Source: Silurus meridionalis (Eukaryota > Chordata > Actinopteri > Siluriformes > Siluridae). Taken from it: a stretch of DNA of 64,000 nt. The notes under the pieces were generated by a model. The model had not been told where the DNA came from and made no database searches. It saw nothing but the letters and a program-made list of their open reading frames with translations. Both the position numbers and the translations under genes were made by a program. Location: the NCBI RefSeq assembly GCF_014805685.1, contig NC_060898.1, positions 10,569,501 to 10,633,500 of the forward strand, in the 5' to 3' direction. This document shows, in pieces, positions 32,093 through 51,000 of this stretch (positions are counted from its first letter, which is position 1; every line of letters begins with the position of its first letter).

Positions 32093-34351
32093 GTTGTTTC
32101 TGTTGGTTCGTCATTTTGTTGTTTCAGCGGGAGCACTGGGAGCAACATCTGTTGTTAACTGGAAATGTTAGCACTAGATTGTGCTGATAAAATTAATCAG
32201 CATCCAGTTCTGCTCCACCCTGTACATTCAGTGTAATCTCGGTATAATAATAGCTGTATGTAATTGCTGCTCCACTCTGTGTATTTGGTATACTCTACAT
32301 AATTTTAACTGTATATAGTTGTAAATTCATAGCAAATAATAGTTTATCTTTACACTACTGTGTTTGTATATACACTATGCACTAAACAAATATATAACAT
32401 TGTCCAGATGTTAACTGAAACATGATTTAAATACAGATAGATGTTTTGCAATTTGTCAACATTACCAACATAGTAGTGTTCTTTCAGCAATCAAGAACTC
32501 TACACTTTTTTTGTCCCACAAGATCTTAGCATTTGCAAAGTTTTTACAAGTAGTATTTATACATTTGTTAAAGGATTAATATAAGTCTTTGAACTGCATG
32601 TGAACTGTAACATTATGTTCTGTGTTTAAATTGTAAGATTATGCTTTAATGATATCTAATAACCAGGATTTATACAAGGGGGATCTGTGGCATTCATTGC
32701 AACATAGCAATATGATTTATAGATAGTAAATACAGATGACAAAATTAATAAAACAGATAACAAACTTTGAATCGATTTTTCAGAGATACACTAATTTATG
32801 CTCTGTGGAAATTTCTTGATATCTACTAATTCACAGACTCAACATAAATATTAGCTTCTTCATAAAATAAATACAGCAGAGTGGACTTAAGTGAAGTGAG
32901 CCATTCAGAACTTCACAGCTTGTCCTCTCAAAATATATCAGTGGAAATGATTGCATCACATGAGTCTAAAAGACAAGACGCAGGGGAGGAGCACCAGCTG
33001 CCTGTCTTTGTCAGTTGACAGCACTAATCTGCTGAAGACAACTCTCTGAGGATTTTGCAGAGCTAGGAGGAGAAAGAGCATGAAGCCATCTGTGCAGATA
33101 TAACTTTCTCCCAGCATTAGCAGTAATAGTTTTCCTTCTCACAATTGCTGATAATTACTGTTGATGGAGCATGGAGATGTTTCCTCTCCCACAAGAGAGA
33201 ACTATGCTTGTCGCTATGGCAAAGAGTGGGTGGTGGATAATAAATGAGGGGTTTGATGGGTTGAGACAGTGCCATGCAAATGCACAATTAAATATTCATG
33301 TTGCGAGTTTTGGTTGTTGAAGTTTCCACTGATCCACTGGATCTCAAGGCCTAGGATATTTCACCCACATGTATGTATAATAAACAAAACTTCAAATAGC
33401 AAAAAGAGTTTTTACACAATATTCACTTGTTAAGTACTACAACCAAATAAAATCACAAAGAAGTGACTTGACGTTATACTAAAATCATAAAGAAGTAACT
33501 GGACATTATACTAAGTGTAAACATCGACCTGAAATCGAAATCATCATATATCCTAATGATGAATCAGCTCCATTATCTATGTTGCCACTCTCATGTTTTG
33601 GTTATAGAGAAACCTATTTTACTGGGTTAAAATTGTGGTAGCTGGTTCTCAAATTCAACAATGCTTGAAAATTAGAGAAACAACCATGCATATATTCATG
33701 TAGCACATGTTTGTGCCTTTGAAAAAAGTCAGTTTTGCCAGGGTTACACCTGTGATCTGTGGTGTTATCTACTCAATGAAGTTTCACCACTTTTGCTACA
33801 AAGGTGAAATCACACATTGTCTAAAATTTCTTGAATACTATAGCATTAAGAATTAGTGCCTGTTTTACTCGAGTCTAGCAAGTGGTTTAATTTCCTCTCA
33901 GCATGTTTGACGACTGCATGTTGTGCTAAATGATGGCTTTAAGTAGTTTTAATTAGTTCAGTTTGGTAGTGTTTCTAGGGATTCTGAAAAGTGCAAGCAA
34001 AAAAAATCAGCTCAGAATTTAATGAAGCAATGTTTCACCAGGATCACAGTGCTATATAAAACCACATAGAACTATGTGTGACTACATAGAATTGAATAAG
34101 ACTGCTCAGAGCTACGCAGGCTTATATCCATGTTTAAACAGCAGTACAAAAAAACATGGCAGTGCCAACTAGTAGACCAAGCGTGAATAAAATGTCTTAT
34201 GTAACATTGTAACATAAAATAGTAAAAATTCTGTACAATTTAAATAACTATAACACAAACTATAACACTAGGTATTAACTAGGATAAATACAGTATACTT
34301 ATTAATGTGACTGTTTTTTAGCAGAAATTTAAGAAAGTGTATTTGTGTAAG
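32091..34351. other. Unique intergenic sequence with a candidate regulatory block
   Basis: No gene. 32930-33350 stands out from the AT-rich surroundings. It is compositionally balanced, repeat-free and contains a perfect octamer ATGCAAAT at 33274-33281, within a cluster of AT-rich homeodomain-like words. It is a candidate conserved non-coding element on composition only. Confidence 0.35.
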
Positions 34352-34358
34352 AGAGAGA

Positions 34359-34408
<50 letters not shown>
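34352..34408. repeat. (GA)n microsatellite
   Basis: GA array with one GTGA interruption. Confidence 0.96.
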
Positions 34409-34412
<4 letters not shown>

Positions 34413-36084
34413 AATGTTTTCTCCTTACATGCCACTCCAGAGCAAAATCCAATAAACTATTCTCTTACTACTTGTGAGTAAATTGGGCTACACTCTGGTA
34501 TAAGTGCTTTCTCACTGCCAGCTTTCACACAGTTGTTCAGTGTCAGTGCCCCAAATTCCATACAATATGGCATACAGACAACGTTTCCCTGCTGAGAGCC
34601 CATTCGGATTTAAACATGCCACAAAGTAATGAAAGTAATTGATCTCAACAGTTCGTAAACTTGAAGGCCTGAAAACAATTAACACTTTTCTGAGCATAGT
34701 GGGCTCTCTTCTGACCAGCCAAAGAATAATATTTGTTTTAGCTAGCTGTGTCACGGATCACGTAAGATCATTAAGCTTTTAATATGTTTGCAAAAGATTT
34801 CAGCCTCCAATATCAGTGGTGATGGAGCAGCTTTGACAATGTCAGTATTTTTTTCTTTAAGTATTTATGATCTTCAGCAAGGGCTTTGTTTTCTTGCTCA
34901 TTTAAGTGCTGTATTTAACTCATTTGCTTTATTCCCAGGGTGTACGTTCCTTAATGTAATCCATCCCAAAGCAAATACATCACAGTTTCTTCAAACTAGC
35001 CCATAAATGGCATGCACATATACACATAGTTAAAGAATACATTACCTATGACTTTGGTTTTGAAGCATGTTCAGTGTTTCCTTTCAATGACATTGACTTT
35101 GCAGCTGGAACATTCATGCTTTGGAAAGATATGGTTTGTATGAGACTACTGTTGAATTGCTTTTGTTGGCACCTCTTGATTATATCTGATTAACCCAAAT
35201 AATATCAGTGACATAATATATTAAACATGTTGCACAATCTCCAACATAATTTTAGGAATTAGCTTTCACAAGATCCATGTACAAAGCTTGTTCTTTAAAT
35301 GTTACTGTATTTTATTTTCAAAACCAATATGTTTATGCAATATAAACTCATATACTCATATCTATAGGGAGAGCATGCAGTAAATGCAAACATTTCAAGA
35401 GCATGAAAAAGAACTGAGTAGACATGATTTACTTAGTAATCTTAACTAATAAATTCAGAACCTTTTTTTCTTCTGCTTTTATGTTGCAAACATTTAAGTT
35501 TAGTAAGAGACAAATGATAAAGACTTAGAACTATATTTAGAAACACCTTTGACTGAAACACAAAGTTTGCAAGAAAGATTCAAATAAAAGATTTTCACAG
35601 ATTTCAATTATAAAATGGATTTTATGAAATTGGTATTTCATTGTTTCTTGCTGCCAGCTTTCAGTGTTGTCATATATAAGATGTGTTAGCTAAAAGCTGG
35701 TTTCAAACTGTTTTTAGTTTGGTTGAATGACATCCAAATTAGGCAACATTTTGCACATACTTTCTAGAAAGTAAGTCTTGAACTTAGCTTCTGGATTAAT
35801 GCTTTTAGACTGTTTTTAAGCTGCTATATTGAAAAATAAATGTAACAATTGCACATCATTAAAGACAAATAAAAATATCTTAATAAACTGGAAAATAAGG
35901 TAAAAAGACAGTTTTAGGTTTGTAGCAAACAAATATTTTTATGTGAAGTCGGGGACAGTTTGCTGTTAGCATGGTGATGCAAGCTATTAAAAGCTCTTTT
36001 GAAGTTAGTGGGATGTTTATATTTCACGAATAGGTCAAGCACATTTCATATGACATTAAATTAATTATTAAAGCAAACGATATA
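34409..36084. other. Unique AT-rich intergenic sequence
   Basis: No gene or repeat family recognised. Confidence 0.45.
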
Positions 36085-36403
36085 CAGTAATTACCCATTT
36101 CTCGTCCGCGAGAAACGAAAAACCGCGATAGACGGACGCCACCTCAAAAATGCTATTTTATGTATACAGTACTGTACTGTATTAACATTTACTTCATTTT
36201 ATAATTCATAATTATATTTATATTAATACATTTCATCATATTGACATAAAACTATATAAAAACAATTCCCTGTAAGTTTTTGGTCTGTCGTGCTTTCGGC
36301 GAGAAACCGGGGAAATCAGCGAAACAAATTAGTTGTGGCAAATGCCATTCTGCGATAAACCGGGGGCGCGAGATTCGAACCGCAGTAAAGCGGGGGATTA
36401 CTG
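36085..36403. mobile_element. Tigger-like MITE (319 bp)
   Basis: The ends CAGTAATTACCC and GGGGGATTACTG are flanked by TA (36083-36084, 36404-36405). Subterminal words ACCGCGATAGACGG and GCGATAAACCGG plus AACCGCAGTAAAGCGGGG are the usual CCGCGATAA motifs of Tigger-type elements. No transposase is present. Confidence 0.85.
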
Positions 36404-36657
36404 TATTTCTTAGTCCCTCGTCATTATCAAGTGTCACAGTGCCCTCTATTGGGTGTAACATACATTTCACACTACATTTCACACAAAATAACCCTAACCC
36501 ATAAAGGAATATAGGGCCAATTTATTATTATTAATTAATTATCAAATAGTACCAGCAATATAATAACTGCCAACTCAGTATATAGATTATAAACAAACAG
36601 TAACTATTGTAGGTTGATGGCAACAAAATAATGTTTGGCAGTTCTCTAGATATTATA

Positions 36658-36788
36658 TCTTATACACTATATGGCCACAAAGGTGTGAACACCTGATGAT
36701 CACACCCATATAAGGGACTGTTGCCACTAAGATGAAAACACATAATTGTATAGGATATATTTGCATGCTGTAGCATTAACATTTCATA

Positions 36789-36790
<2 letters not shown>
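36658..36790 (+). mobile_element. Solo Tc1-type terminal fragment
   Basis: TACACTATATGGCCACAAAG then GTGTGAACACCTGATGATCA CACCC and ATTGTATAGGATATATTTGC ATGCTGTAGCATTA resemble the terminal repeat of a common fish Tc1 family. It stops in the (ATT)n array and has no opposite end here. Confidence 0.6.
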
Positions 36791-36832
<42 letters not shown>

Positions 36833-36868
36833 GTTGTTGTTGTTGCTGTTATTATTATTATTGTTGTT
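36788..36868. repeat. (ATT)n/(GTT)n microsatellite
   Basis: ATT array passing into GTT units, twice alternating. Confidence 0.95.
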
Positions 36869-38209
36869 GTTATCATATATGACCAAAATAATGTACAATA
36901 AATGTAAAAACAGGATGTAAAATACACAAAAAAGTGACCTAACAATCTACCTTTAGTAAGTTTGTTTTTTGAGTTAGATTTTATAGGTTTGTTAAGGCAT
37001 TATAAATTACAAATGGTAACTACCTAGCCAAATAAGACTGTTAAATTCATAGGTATAATATCAACTTTATTGATATGATTCTTTGCTACTTACCTGAAAT
37101 GTCTGCAAAGACCAAACTCCTCAAGACAACTTTCTTGTCTGTAACCACAACTATCTTCTGTTATCTAATTTTAAAGTATGTGGTAAAAGAAATGTTTAGA
37201 AAATCCAGACATCCAATAGGACAATACAACATTTTAGAAAATACATTTTGACTTGCTAATAAAAATCACTAGCTGCTACATTTCTGCAAACAGGAGGCAC
37301 AGTTGCTCTCACTTTATAAATATCCCAAGTGAGCTCTAACAGACACAACTTACCCAGCTTTTAAATATCATGGTCAGTTGTGCAATGGCAGTATTTAGCC
37401 AGTCTTGCTTCTGTATGCGTCTCTAGAACCCAAACATACTTGTTATTTCTTAAAAAAAAATAAAAAAATAACATGACCCACATTTTGATGTTGTACTGTG
37501 GTGCATTTTATTCTTACTGTGTTTACAATCATAGCCAAAACCCAATGGTTGGGGTGGATTGGAGGAGACAATGATGAAGGACTGTGTCAAGATGATCTTC
37601 TCCAGTCTGATCACATCATGCTTGGACATGGCTCAGCACTCTCTCAGTCAGTAACCTTCAGTCTAAATTCTTCACCATAAGCTGTTTACCACTTTATGCT
37701 CCCAGTGGCCACACAACTTTTAAATACTTCATTAGGAGGATACATGAAAAATACAAAAATGCTTAGCTGTCAATCTCTGACACTGTTTAGCATCCAGTAG
37801 ATCCTGAGTGGGCTGATTTTAGAAATCCATTTAAAGGAATGTACAGTGGTGGCTCAGCTTATGGCACTAAGTACTGATACTTCATCTGTCCGCAAAACAG
37901 CTTGACATTTATTCTGTTGGTGTTTGTTTGTTGCATGGGTACTTATTTACATTCGGATTTGAAAGGCTGCCTCTTCTGTACTACTGATTCTATCCTCAAA
38001 CAGAAGACACTCGAAATTTAAGTGGTTTCACACTTGGAGGTAACTTATAACAGGACTCTTGAGTAATGGGCAGTGAATTCCAGTTGACATCAGGAAACCA
38101 TCACCACATCTTGTGTGAGTGTGTTTTGTCTGTCATGAAGACAAGCTCGAATTTAAAGTTCAGAAAGTATAGGGCATTTGTGAAAAGGGTGTTTTTGTTG
38201 TTTTTTTTC
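36869..38209. other. Unique intergenic sequence
   Basis: No gene recognised. The short open frame at 37498-37680 has no known motif. Confidence 0.42.
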
Positions 38210-38233
38210 CACACACACACACACACACACACA

Positions 38234-38316
<83 letters not shown>
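38210..38316. repeat. (CA)n(TA)n microsatellite with T-run
   Basis: (CA)n 38210-38236, (TA)n to about 38300, then a 16-base T-run. Confidence 0.96.
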
Positions 38317-39244
38317 GAAATACCAAGAATTATGTTCTGCAGCAGCAGGGAGTTCTTGTTGTTGGATAAAGTAGACATGCACATTGTCTTTCTTTTTAAA
38401 GTGTATTGTTACATTTTACAATTTATCAAGTGGTTGGAGGCCATTTTGTAGAAATGATGCACTTTTAAAGTAAGGTAATGTACCTTGCCAGGGTGGGGAA
38501 AGGCTTTTTTCCTGCCAGCTAATGTGTGTTAAATATCTTATAAATTCATGTTAAATCGAATTAACTCCAGCATCCTATAAAACTGCATTGTCTCATCTTA
38601 GGTTGTCCATATAATGACTATTTAAAAAAGAATTACACAACTTACAATAGATTTTGATGTTGTTCAACTTGAATAGCTTAATATATAGTATTCTTTCTAT
38701 TTGAATAGATCATTTCTGCCAAAGTCGATCAATCTAGAATTTTTATTATAGGTTGTGTTTTAGATTCTGCAAACATTAGATGTCATTCCATTGCCTCACC
38801 TGTTTCATAATTGTCTTTATAGAAGTCCAACAAGCCATGTTTGCCTCCATAAGATTAAAGTCAAAGAGTTCTTGAGGGAACAACTCCTTGTTGCATCCAT
38901 TAACATGGGAGAAAACATGACATTTTCTTAAATAATTTAGAATGTTTAAAGCTTCTTTAGTGGTTTCTCCATCTAGGAGAACCTTAAAGGATTTCTGTAG
39001 AACCTTATTTAAAAATTATCATAAACATTGTTTGAAGCTAAAAACACATGATTATCTAATACATCTAAGAACCTGAAAAATAAAATAAAAAATGTATTCA
39101 TGTGTATAAGTATGGGACAGACAAGTATGGGACAAGTTACTTCTAATTATTTTCATTTTACTAAATAAGCAAGAGAGTAAAGGGGTGGTAACACACAGAC
39201 AGACAGTTGCTTCAGTGAATATGTGTACATATGTGTCACAGAGG

Positions 39245-39249
<5 letters not shown>
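38317..39249. other. Unique AT-rich intergenic sequence
   Basis: Nothing recognised. Confidence 0.42.

Positions 39250-39319
<70 letters not shown>
39250..39319. repeat. (TA)n microsatellite abutting family X copy b
   Basis: About 34 TA units that end exactly at the family X terminus. Confidence 0.96.
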
Positions 39320-41381
<2,062 letters not shown>

Positions 41382-41383
41382 TA

Positions 41384-42858
<1,475 letters not shown>

Positions 42859-42871
42859 TATAAACTGAAGC

Positions 42872-42875
<4 letters not shown>

Positions 42876-42909
<34 letters not shown>
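42876..42909. repeat. (GT)n microsatellite
   Basis: About 17 GT units just beyond Tc1 element E. Confidence 0.96.
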
Positions 42910-45100
<2,191 letters not shown>

Positions 45101-45175
<75 letters not shown>

Positions 45176-45208
45176 TATAAAATATGTATGTGTGTGTGTG
45201 TGTGTGTG
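45101..45208. repeat. (TA)n and (GT)n microsatellites
   Basis: (TA)n 45103-45172 starting at the TA of Tc1 element F, then (GT)n at about 45186-45208. Confidence 0.96.
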
Positions 45209-45249
45209 TCTATATGTATATATACAAAATTATATATTTATATACACAC

Positions 45250-45981
45250 ACCGTAATTTCCGGACTATAAAGCACACCCATATATAAGCCGCACCCACTG
45301 AATTTGACTGGATTTTTATTTTAAACATAAATAAGCCGCACCTGTCTATAAGCCGCAGGTGTCTACATTGAAACTAATGAACTTTACACAGGCTTTAACA
45401 AAAGACAGTGTCTGTTACATGGTGTAACGGGTGAAATACGTTGCGCTTCCTTTAGGAGCATAGCGGTATTTTGGGAATAGACTGCTGCCGCATTTTTCCG
45501 CTATTACTGCATGTGTGCAAGACGAGGATTATGTCCTTACTATTTTCTGATTCTCATTTCTATGTTTCTTTAACTAACCCGTACACTGTTGCCAAGAAAA
45601 ATAAAAAAGAACGAGTTTTGGAAACCTGGCTGAGCTTATATGATTTGTGTTGCAACTGGATTTAGCGAGCTCTCCCTTCACCCAGACTCAACGCGTTACA
45701 ACGGCTTGTATCTAAACAGTAGCCGACCAAGTAAGTCATTGTTCACTGTCTTCCTCCTCCCTTTCACAACTATTTCTCTAGAGAGTTTTCTTTTGGCATC
45801 GTCATGCGTTTAAAAAAAAGTTTTTTCTCCCGATGCCGTGCAGCTCAGAACACAGGTGAGGTGCGTTTTTCGTTTCCGTTCAGAAATTTCATTGGTCTAA
45901 TGTTATGGGGTTCAGTTTTTTGGCTTAAAGTTTGTGAAACCGGGAAAAACCCAGGAAAAATTCATAAATGGGGTTCAAAAC
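45250..45981 (+). mobile_element. Family X repeat, copy c (empty MITE site)
   Basis: Begins ACCGTAATTTCCGGACTATA AAGC and lacks the right terminus, ending in a TA array. At 45767-45779 it reads CACAACTATTTCT, a single TA at the position where copy a holds the Tigger-like MITE and copy d holds CACAACTACTGTATTTCT. Confidence 0.85.
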
Positions 45982-46008
45982 TATATATATATATATATAT
46001 ATATAGTA
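45982..46008. repeat. (TA)n microsatellite
   Basis: Short TA array joining family X copy c to the non-autonomous Tc1 element. Confidence 0.95.
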
Positions 46009-46558
46009 CAGACCAAAAGTTTGGACACACCTTCTCATTCAAAGAGTTTTCTTTATTTTAATGACTATGAAAATTGTAGATTCACACTGAAGGCATCAAG
46101 GGCTATTTTACCAAGAAGGAGAGTGATGGGGCGCTGCGCCAGATGACCTGGCCTCCACAGTCACCGGACCTGAACCCAATCGAGATGGTTTGGGGTGAGC
46201 TGGACCGCAGAGTGAAGGCAAAAGGGCCAACAAGTGCCAAGCATCTCTCGGGGAACTCCTTCAAGACTGTTGGAAGACTATTTCAGGTGACTACCTCTTG
46301 AAGCTCATCAAGAGAATGCCAAGAATGTGCAAAGCAGTAATCAAAGCAAAAGGTGGCTACTTTGAAGAACCTAGAATATGACATTTTTCAGTTGTTTCAC
46401 ACTTTTTTGTATATTTTTGTATAATTATGTATATAATTCCATATATAATTCACATGTGTTAAAATTCATAGTTTTGATGCCTTCAGTGTGAATCTCCAAT
46501 TTTCATAGTCATGAAAATAAAGAAAACTCTTTGAATGAGAAGGTGTGTCCAAACTTTT

Positions 46559-46562
<4 letters not shown>
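46009..46562 (+). mobile_element. Non-autonomous Tc1-like element, copy 2
   Basis: Starts CAGACCAAAAGTTTGGACAC after TA and ends in the inverted AAACTTTTGG; the final bases are eroded (TTTA instead of TCTGTA). The interior keeps the C-terminal transposase segment WPPQSPDLNPIEMVWGEL, with the same deletion junction (GGCATCAAGGG then TATTTTACC) as the copy at 1963-2501, which is in the opposite orientation. It cannot encode a transposase. Confidence 0.9.

Positions 46563-46625
<63 letters not shown>
46563..46625. repeat. (TA)n microsatellite
   Basis: About 31 TA units adjoining the right end of the Tc1 derivative. Confidence 0.96.
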
Positions 46626-46632
<7 letters not shown>

Positions 46633-47339
46633 CTTTCAAACAGACACGGCAATGGATAACACTACAAAAAAGAAAAAAGTGTTACATATAAAATAAATAA
46701 AAATTAAATTAAATATAAAACAGATGACACAGTGACATAGTCATAAGGGCTTTGGTGTTGCTAGAGGAACTGAGTGTGTGCAGGTAGGATTTCAATTCCA
46801 GAGAAATAGGGCTTATGACCCTGATAAGATACTGGCTTAAGATAAAGATGGGTTTATGAAGAAACTTTTTCGGTTGCACAGATGGTCCATTCATTACAGT
46901 TCCATAATTGTTGGGGTGTACTGTTCAGTGGTAGGCACTTAAATGAAAAACGGTTTATGCAAATGTATCACTCCTCGCACTGAACCATGCTCCTCAGATC
47001 TTCTATCACTGCTTGAGTGGTTCCACCATTTCTCAGGGTAAGAGGTAGGTATACATCAAGACTCTTTTCTATTATGGCACCCAGGTGGTGAAACGAACAT
47101 CCTCTAGATGTCTGCCATTGAAGTAGACTGTTTATCAAAGACCAAATTCATCGACATAGTTTTCAAATTGCTCAGTAACATTGTGGATCTCCAGGATGTT
47201 GATGTGTAACCATACCCAGCTGCACAGAGGTCTTGAAGAGACCTCCATCCAGAGGTAGGGATTCGGGATGAATTAGATCTGAAGAGAAGAAACCCTGGTT
47301 AGTGGTACCTATGGAGCTTTAAGGGAGAGGTTTTTATTT
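46626..47339. other. Unique intergenic sequence upstream of clint1
   Basis: No repeat or gene recognised. Composition becomes more balanced towards the promoter. Confidence 0.45.
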
Positions 47340-47359
47340 TTGTAAAGCACATGTCTCCT

Positions 47360-47608
47360 TGTTATCAGAACCTACATTTCCCAGGATGCAGGTATTGTAA
47401 CCGACACTTCCGCTTCCGCATGACGTACAACGCGTGTTTCCGAGGTAACAAGGTTCGCTCTTTACTACGATTTGCACCGTGTAGAGAAGGCAATAGGGTT
47501 GTAGAGGGGGATTCTGTTTTCGGTAACAGAGATCCGAATCCATTTCTGGGATTTTTACCGAGTGGATCAAGCAGCGTTGAGAAGGAGAAGGCCTGCTAAA
47601 GTGACATT
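47360..47608 (+). promoter_or_regulatory. clint1: clint1 promoter and 5' untranslated region
   Basis: CpG-containing, non-TATA sequence immediately upstream of the clint1 start codon. CCTACATTTCCCAGGATGCA at 47371-47390 is a close match to the long ZNF143/SBS element (consensus ACTACAnnTCCCAGnATGC) found near vertebrate housekeeping start sites. Two ETS-type CTTCCG cores follow at 47407-47412 and 47413-47418, and a CRE-like TGACGTAC at 47421-47428. The order and spacing suit a constitutive core promoter with initiation somewhere after about 47430. The exact start site cannot be seen. Confidence 0.65.
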
Positions 47609-47649
47609 ATGCTAAATATGTGGAAAGTCAGGGAGCTTGTGGATAAGGC
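47609..47649 (+). CDS. clint1: clint1 coding exon 1
   Basis: 41 nt encoding MLNMWKVRELVDK plus two bases of an Ala codon, ending at a GTGAGT donor (47650). The tiny exon is missed by open-frame scans because it runs into a stop in the intron. It matches the known N-terminus of CLINT1, and its phase (2) fits exon 2 exactly. The nearest upstream in-frame Met is not needed. Confidence 0.93.
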
Positions 47650-48053
47650 GTGAGTATGCTTTAAATATTTTTTTTTTCAGGCCTGTAGATGGGACCGTTA
47701 CTTATGCATACAAGGGAGACGCCGAGTTTGACCGTGACGTCATGTTCTGCGCCGAGAGTAGCGTATAGTAGTTTTGTTATCTTGCATTAATTAAATAATG
47801 TTTTTTTTCCCTCATTTATAAAACTCTCACATTTGTACGACTAGCCTGGTAGCTAAAGCTGGACGATAAGTATTCAAGCAGCTACTGAAGGGACTAGCTA
47901 AAGCTAGCTAACGCTGCATCCGTAATAAAACCATTAAATTACAATCATGTATGGCTCCCATCATAGAAAAGTGTTTTTCACTACTGTACAACGGTATCTA
48001 ATACCTGGCTAGATAAAGGCAGTGTTTTAATTTTAGTGTAATAAGCATTTGCT

Positions 48054-48095
<42 letters not shown>

Positions 48096-51000
48096 TGTGG
48101 AGGGGCGGCGGTGTAATACCTGCTTTGATGTTGGCATCTTAGTGAAGCATCATGGCAGCATCACTGTATTGAGCTGTATGTTATCACTATGTGATCTTAT
48201 CATCACACTAACTCAACCCAGTCCCATCTGAAACACCACTGCAGCAGTCATCTTATACATAATACTGTGTTTATTTCCATCTTAAACTCAATAAGGTTGC
48301 AGTGTTTATGACATTAAGCACACATGCCATAGTCTGGGCACTCCTCAGTACACACCCTTTTGCAGTTTCGAGAATGAAAGACCACCAACAAATCCTCACA
48401 TAGTAAATATTTCGGTCAAAATCCAAACAGACCTATGAACAACTTTGCATCACTTGCCTATGTTGGAGCACTGGCATTTAGTGATGGTTGTGATGCTTGA
48501 GGAAATAATCATTAAGTAGAATGTGGAAGGCTCTGAATTAGAGATTGGATTGGAGTTCATGTTTGATTACACGTTCCCCTTTGGGAGCCTGACTTGGCTG
48601 TATGCTACATTTTAGGGTGTATGTGCACTAGGCATAGCAGAGGTGAAAAGATTGATTGATTTGCACCTTCAGTATTTAACACAGTATCTTGTACAGTGTC
48701 AATCAAAAGTTTGGAAATACCTCTTTCAGTGTTTTTTGTTTATTTTTATTATTTACATAGTGCATTAATATTGAATAAATCCAAACTATGAAAGAGTATT
48801 TATGTAATTATCAAAAGTGTGTTAAATAACCCAGAATATGTTTCAATAATAAAAAATAAAAAAAAGATTTTAAATCTTCAAAGTAGCCTCCTTTTGCTTT
48901 CATGACAGCTTTACACATTCTTGGCATTCTCTCAGTCAGCCTAATGAGATAGTCACTTGGAATTGTTTTGCAGTAGTCTTGAGAAGTTCCCTGAGTTGTT
49001 GAGTACTTTTTGGCTGCTTTAACTTCAATCTCCAGTCCATCTCATCCCATACCATCTCACCTGGATTTAGATTGTGTGATTGTGAAGTTCATGTAAAGAC
49101 CAGGCACTCCATCACTCTTCTACATGAACAAATAGCTCTTACATAAACTAGAGGTGTGTTTGGTTTCATTGTCCTGTTGAAAAACAATTCTAGTCTCATT
49201 CAGTGCACACCAGAGGGGATGGTATGTCACTGCAAAATGCTGTGGCAACCATGCTGGTTAAATGTGACCTCAGTTTTGCCTTAATAATCAAATGTGTCAC
49301 CAGCAGAGCATGCCCACACCATCACTCTTAGGCCGAAAGACAGTGTCTGTTACACGGTGTAACGGGTGAAATATGTCGTGGCTCCTTAAATAGAGCAGAG
49401 CGGCATTTTGGGAACAGCACGTCACTGCATTCTGCCGGTATTACTGCGTGTGTGTGCGTGTGGAGACTGAGGATTATGTGCTCATTATTTTCTAATGCTC
49501 ATTTCTAAGTTTCTTTGACTAACCCGTAACGCTGTTGCCAAGAAAAATAAAAAAGCAGGAGTTTTGGAAACCTGTCTGTGCTTATATGATTTCATTTGCA
49601 ACTGGAGTTAGTGAGCTCTCCCTTCACCCAGACTCAACATGCTACAACGGCTTGTATCTAAACAGTAGCCCACCAAGAAAGTCATTGTTCACCATCTTCC
49701 TCCTTCCTTTCACAACTACTGTATTTCTCTCGGGAGGTTATCTTTTGGCATCGTCGTGCGTTTTAAAAATCGACACCTATGGAAGTTTTTTCTCCCAAAG
49801 CCGTGCAGCTCAGAACACAGGTGAGGTGCGTTTTTTTTCGTTTCCGTTCGGAAATTTCATTGGTCTAATGTTACTGGGTTCAGTTTTTTGGCTTGAAGTT
49901 TGTGAAACCGAGAAAAACCCAGGAAAAATCCATAATTTAGCTGCTTCGTTGTTTAAGCCGCAGGGTTTAAAACGTGGGGAAAAAAGTAGCGGCATATAGT
50001 CCGAAAAATAAGGTAATAAATATATATCTAAAAAAAGTCTGGTCAGCTTTAAAACCTGATAGGAATGCGCTTATGTATTTACGTTTCATTAATATTTTCA
50101 TCTTGGAACATTTTTTTCACTCTTAATTACTAAAATCGAGTTTTGTGCCTAGCTCAGTTTCCAGAAAGGGTATGGCTGTCTTCAGGTTATGAGCATCATA
50201 AACGCTGTGTGTGAATTAGCTAAACACTGTTCAACAGTTTAGACTTCATATGCTGTTTTGCACAAACATTATTGAAATCTAAAGCAAAAAGGGAATAGGG
50301 TTATTCTTGCCAGGATAGAATGTTGTTTGTCTCACTACTAACACACTGCTGTACTTTTAACTCATTGGTCCAGTAAATATGCAAGTGAAAGCTGTTTAAA
50401 CATTGAGAATTATTTCATGCTTACAAACTGAGACGCTTCTTCCCCCATGTCATAAGTGTGATCAGTTATAACTTGAGAGCTTGCTTTTTTTGTCATCTGT
50501 GTGCAATACAATAGCTATCTAGTTAAACACATCACGTATTTCAGCGTATAATGCTGAACATAAAAGCTGGCCTTCACTTTAAAGATATTAGCTAAAAGCC
50601 CCAAACACACACGCAGAAGCACACTGACACACATGCAGATGTAGGACACTTTGCTCTATTTGTAATAACGAAACATGTAATAGCTGAAATGCTCTTAAAT
50701 CTTTCTTAGCTTTATTATTTTGACCCATACAAAATACAAAAAAGCTATGTTTGAAATGTTATGTTGATGATATATGATATGATATATGATTTATGGGTCC
50801 CTTCCCAATCAAGTAGAAAGGATTCAGGTCTTTTGAGGCTTAAAATAACTGTGTTGATACTTTGTTTGCATAGTGGATAGAAGCTACTATAAGTACTATA
50901 GCAACATTGATTTGTTTTTCTCTCTATTTTTCAGTAGTGAAATGTGAGACTGTTTTTTTCCCCACCTTTTAGTGTATACTTCACATTAAGCACAAGTACA

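Noticed and set aside
47351..47599. 82-codon open frame just before clint1
   Set aside because: It overlaps the promoter and 5' untranslated region and has no family resemblance.
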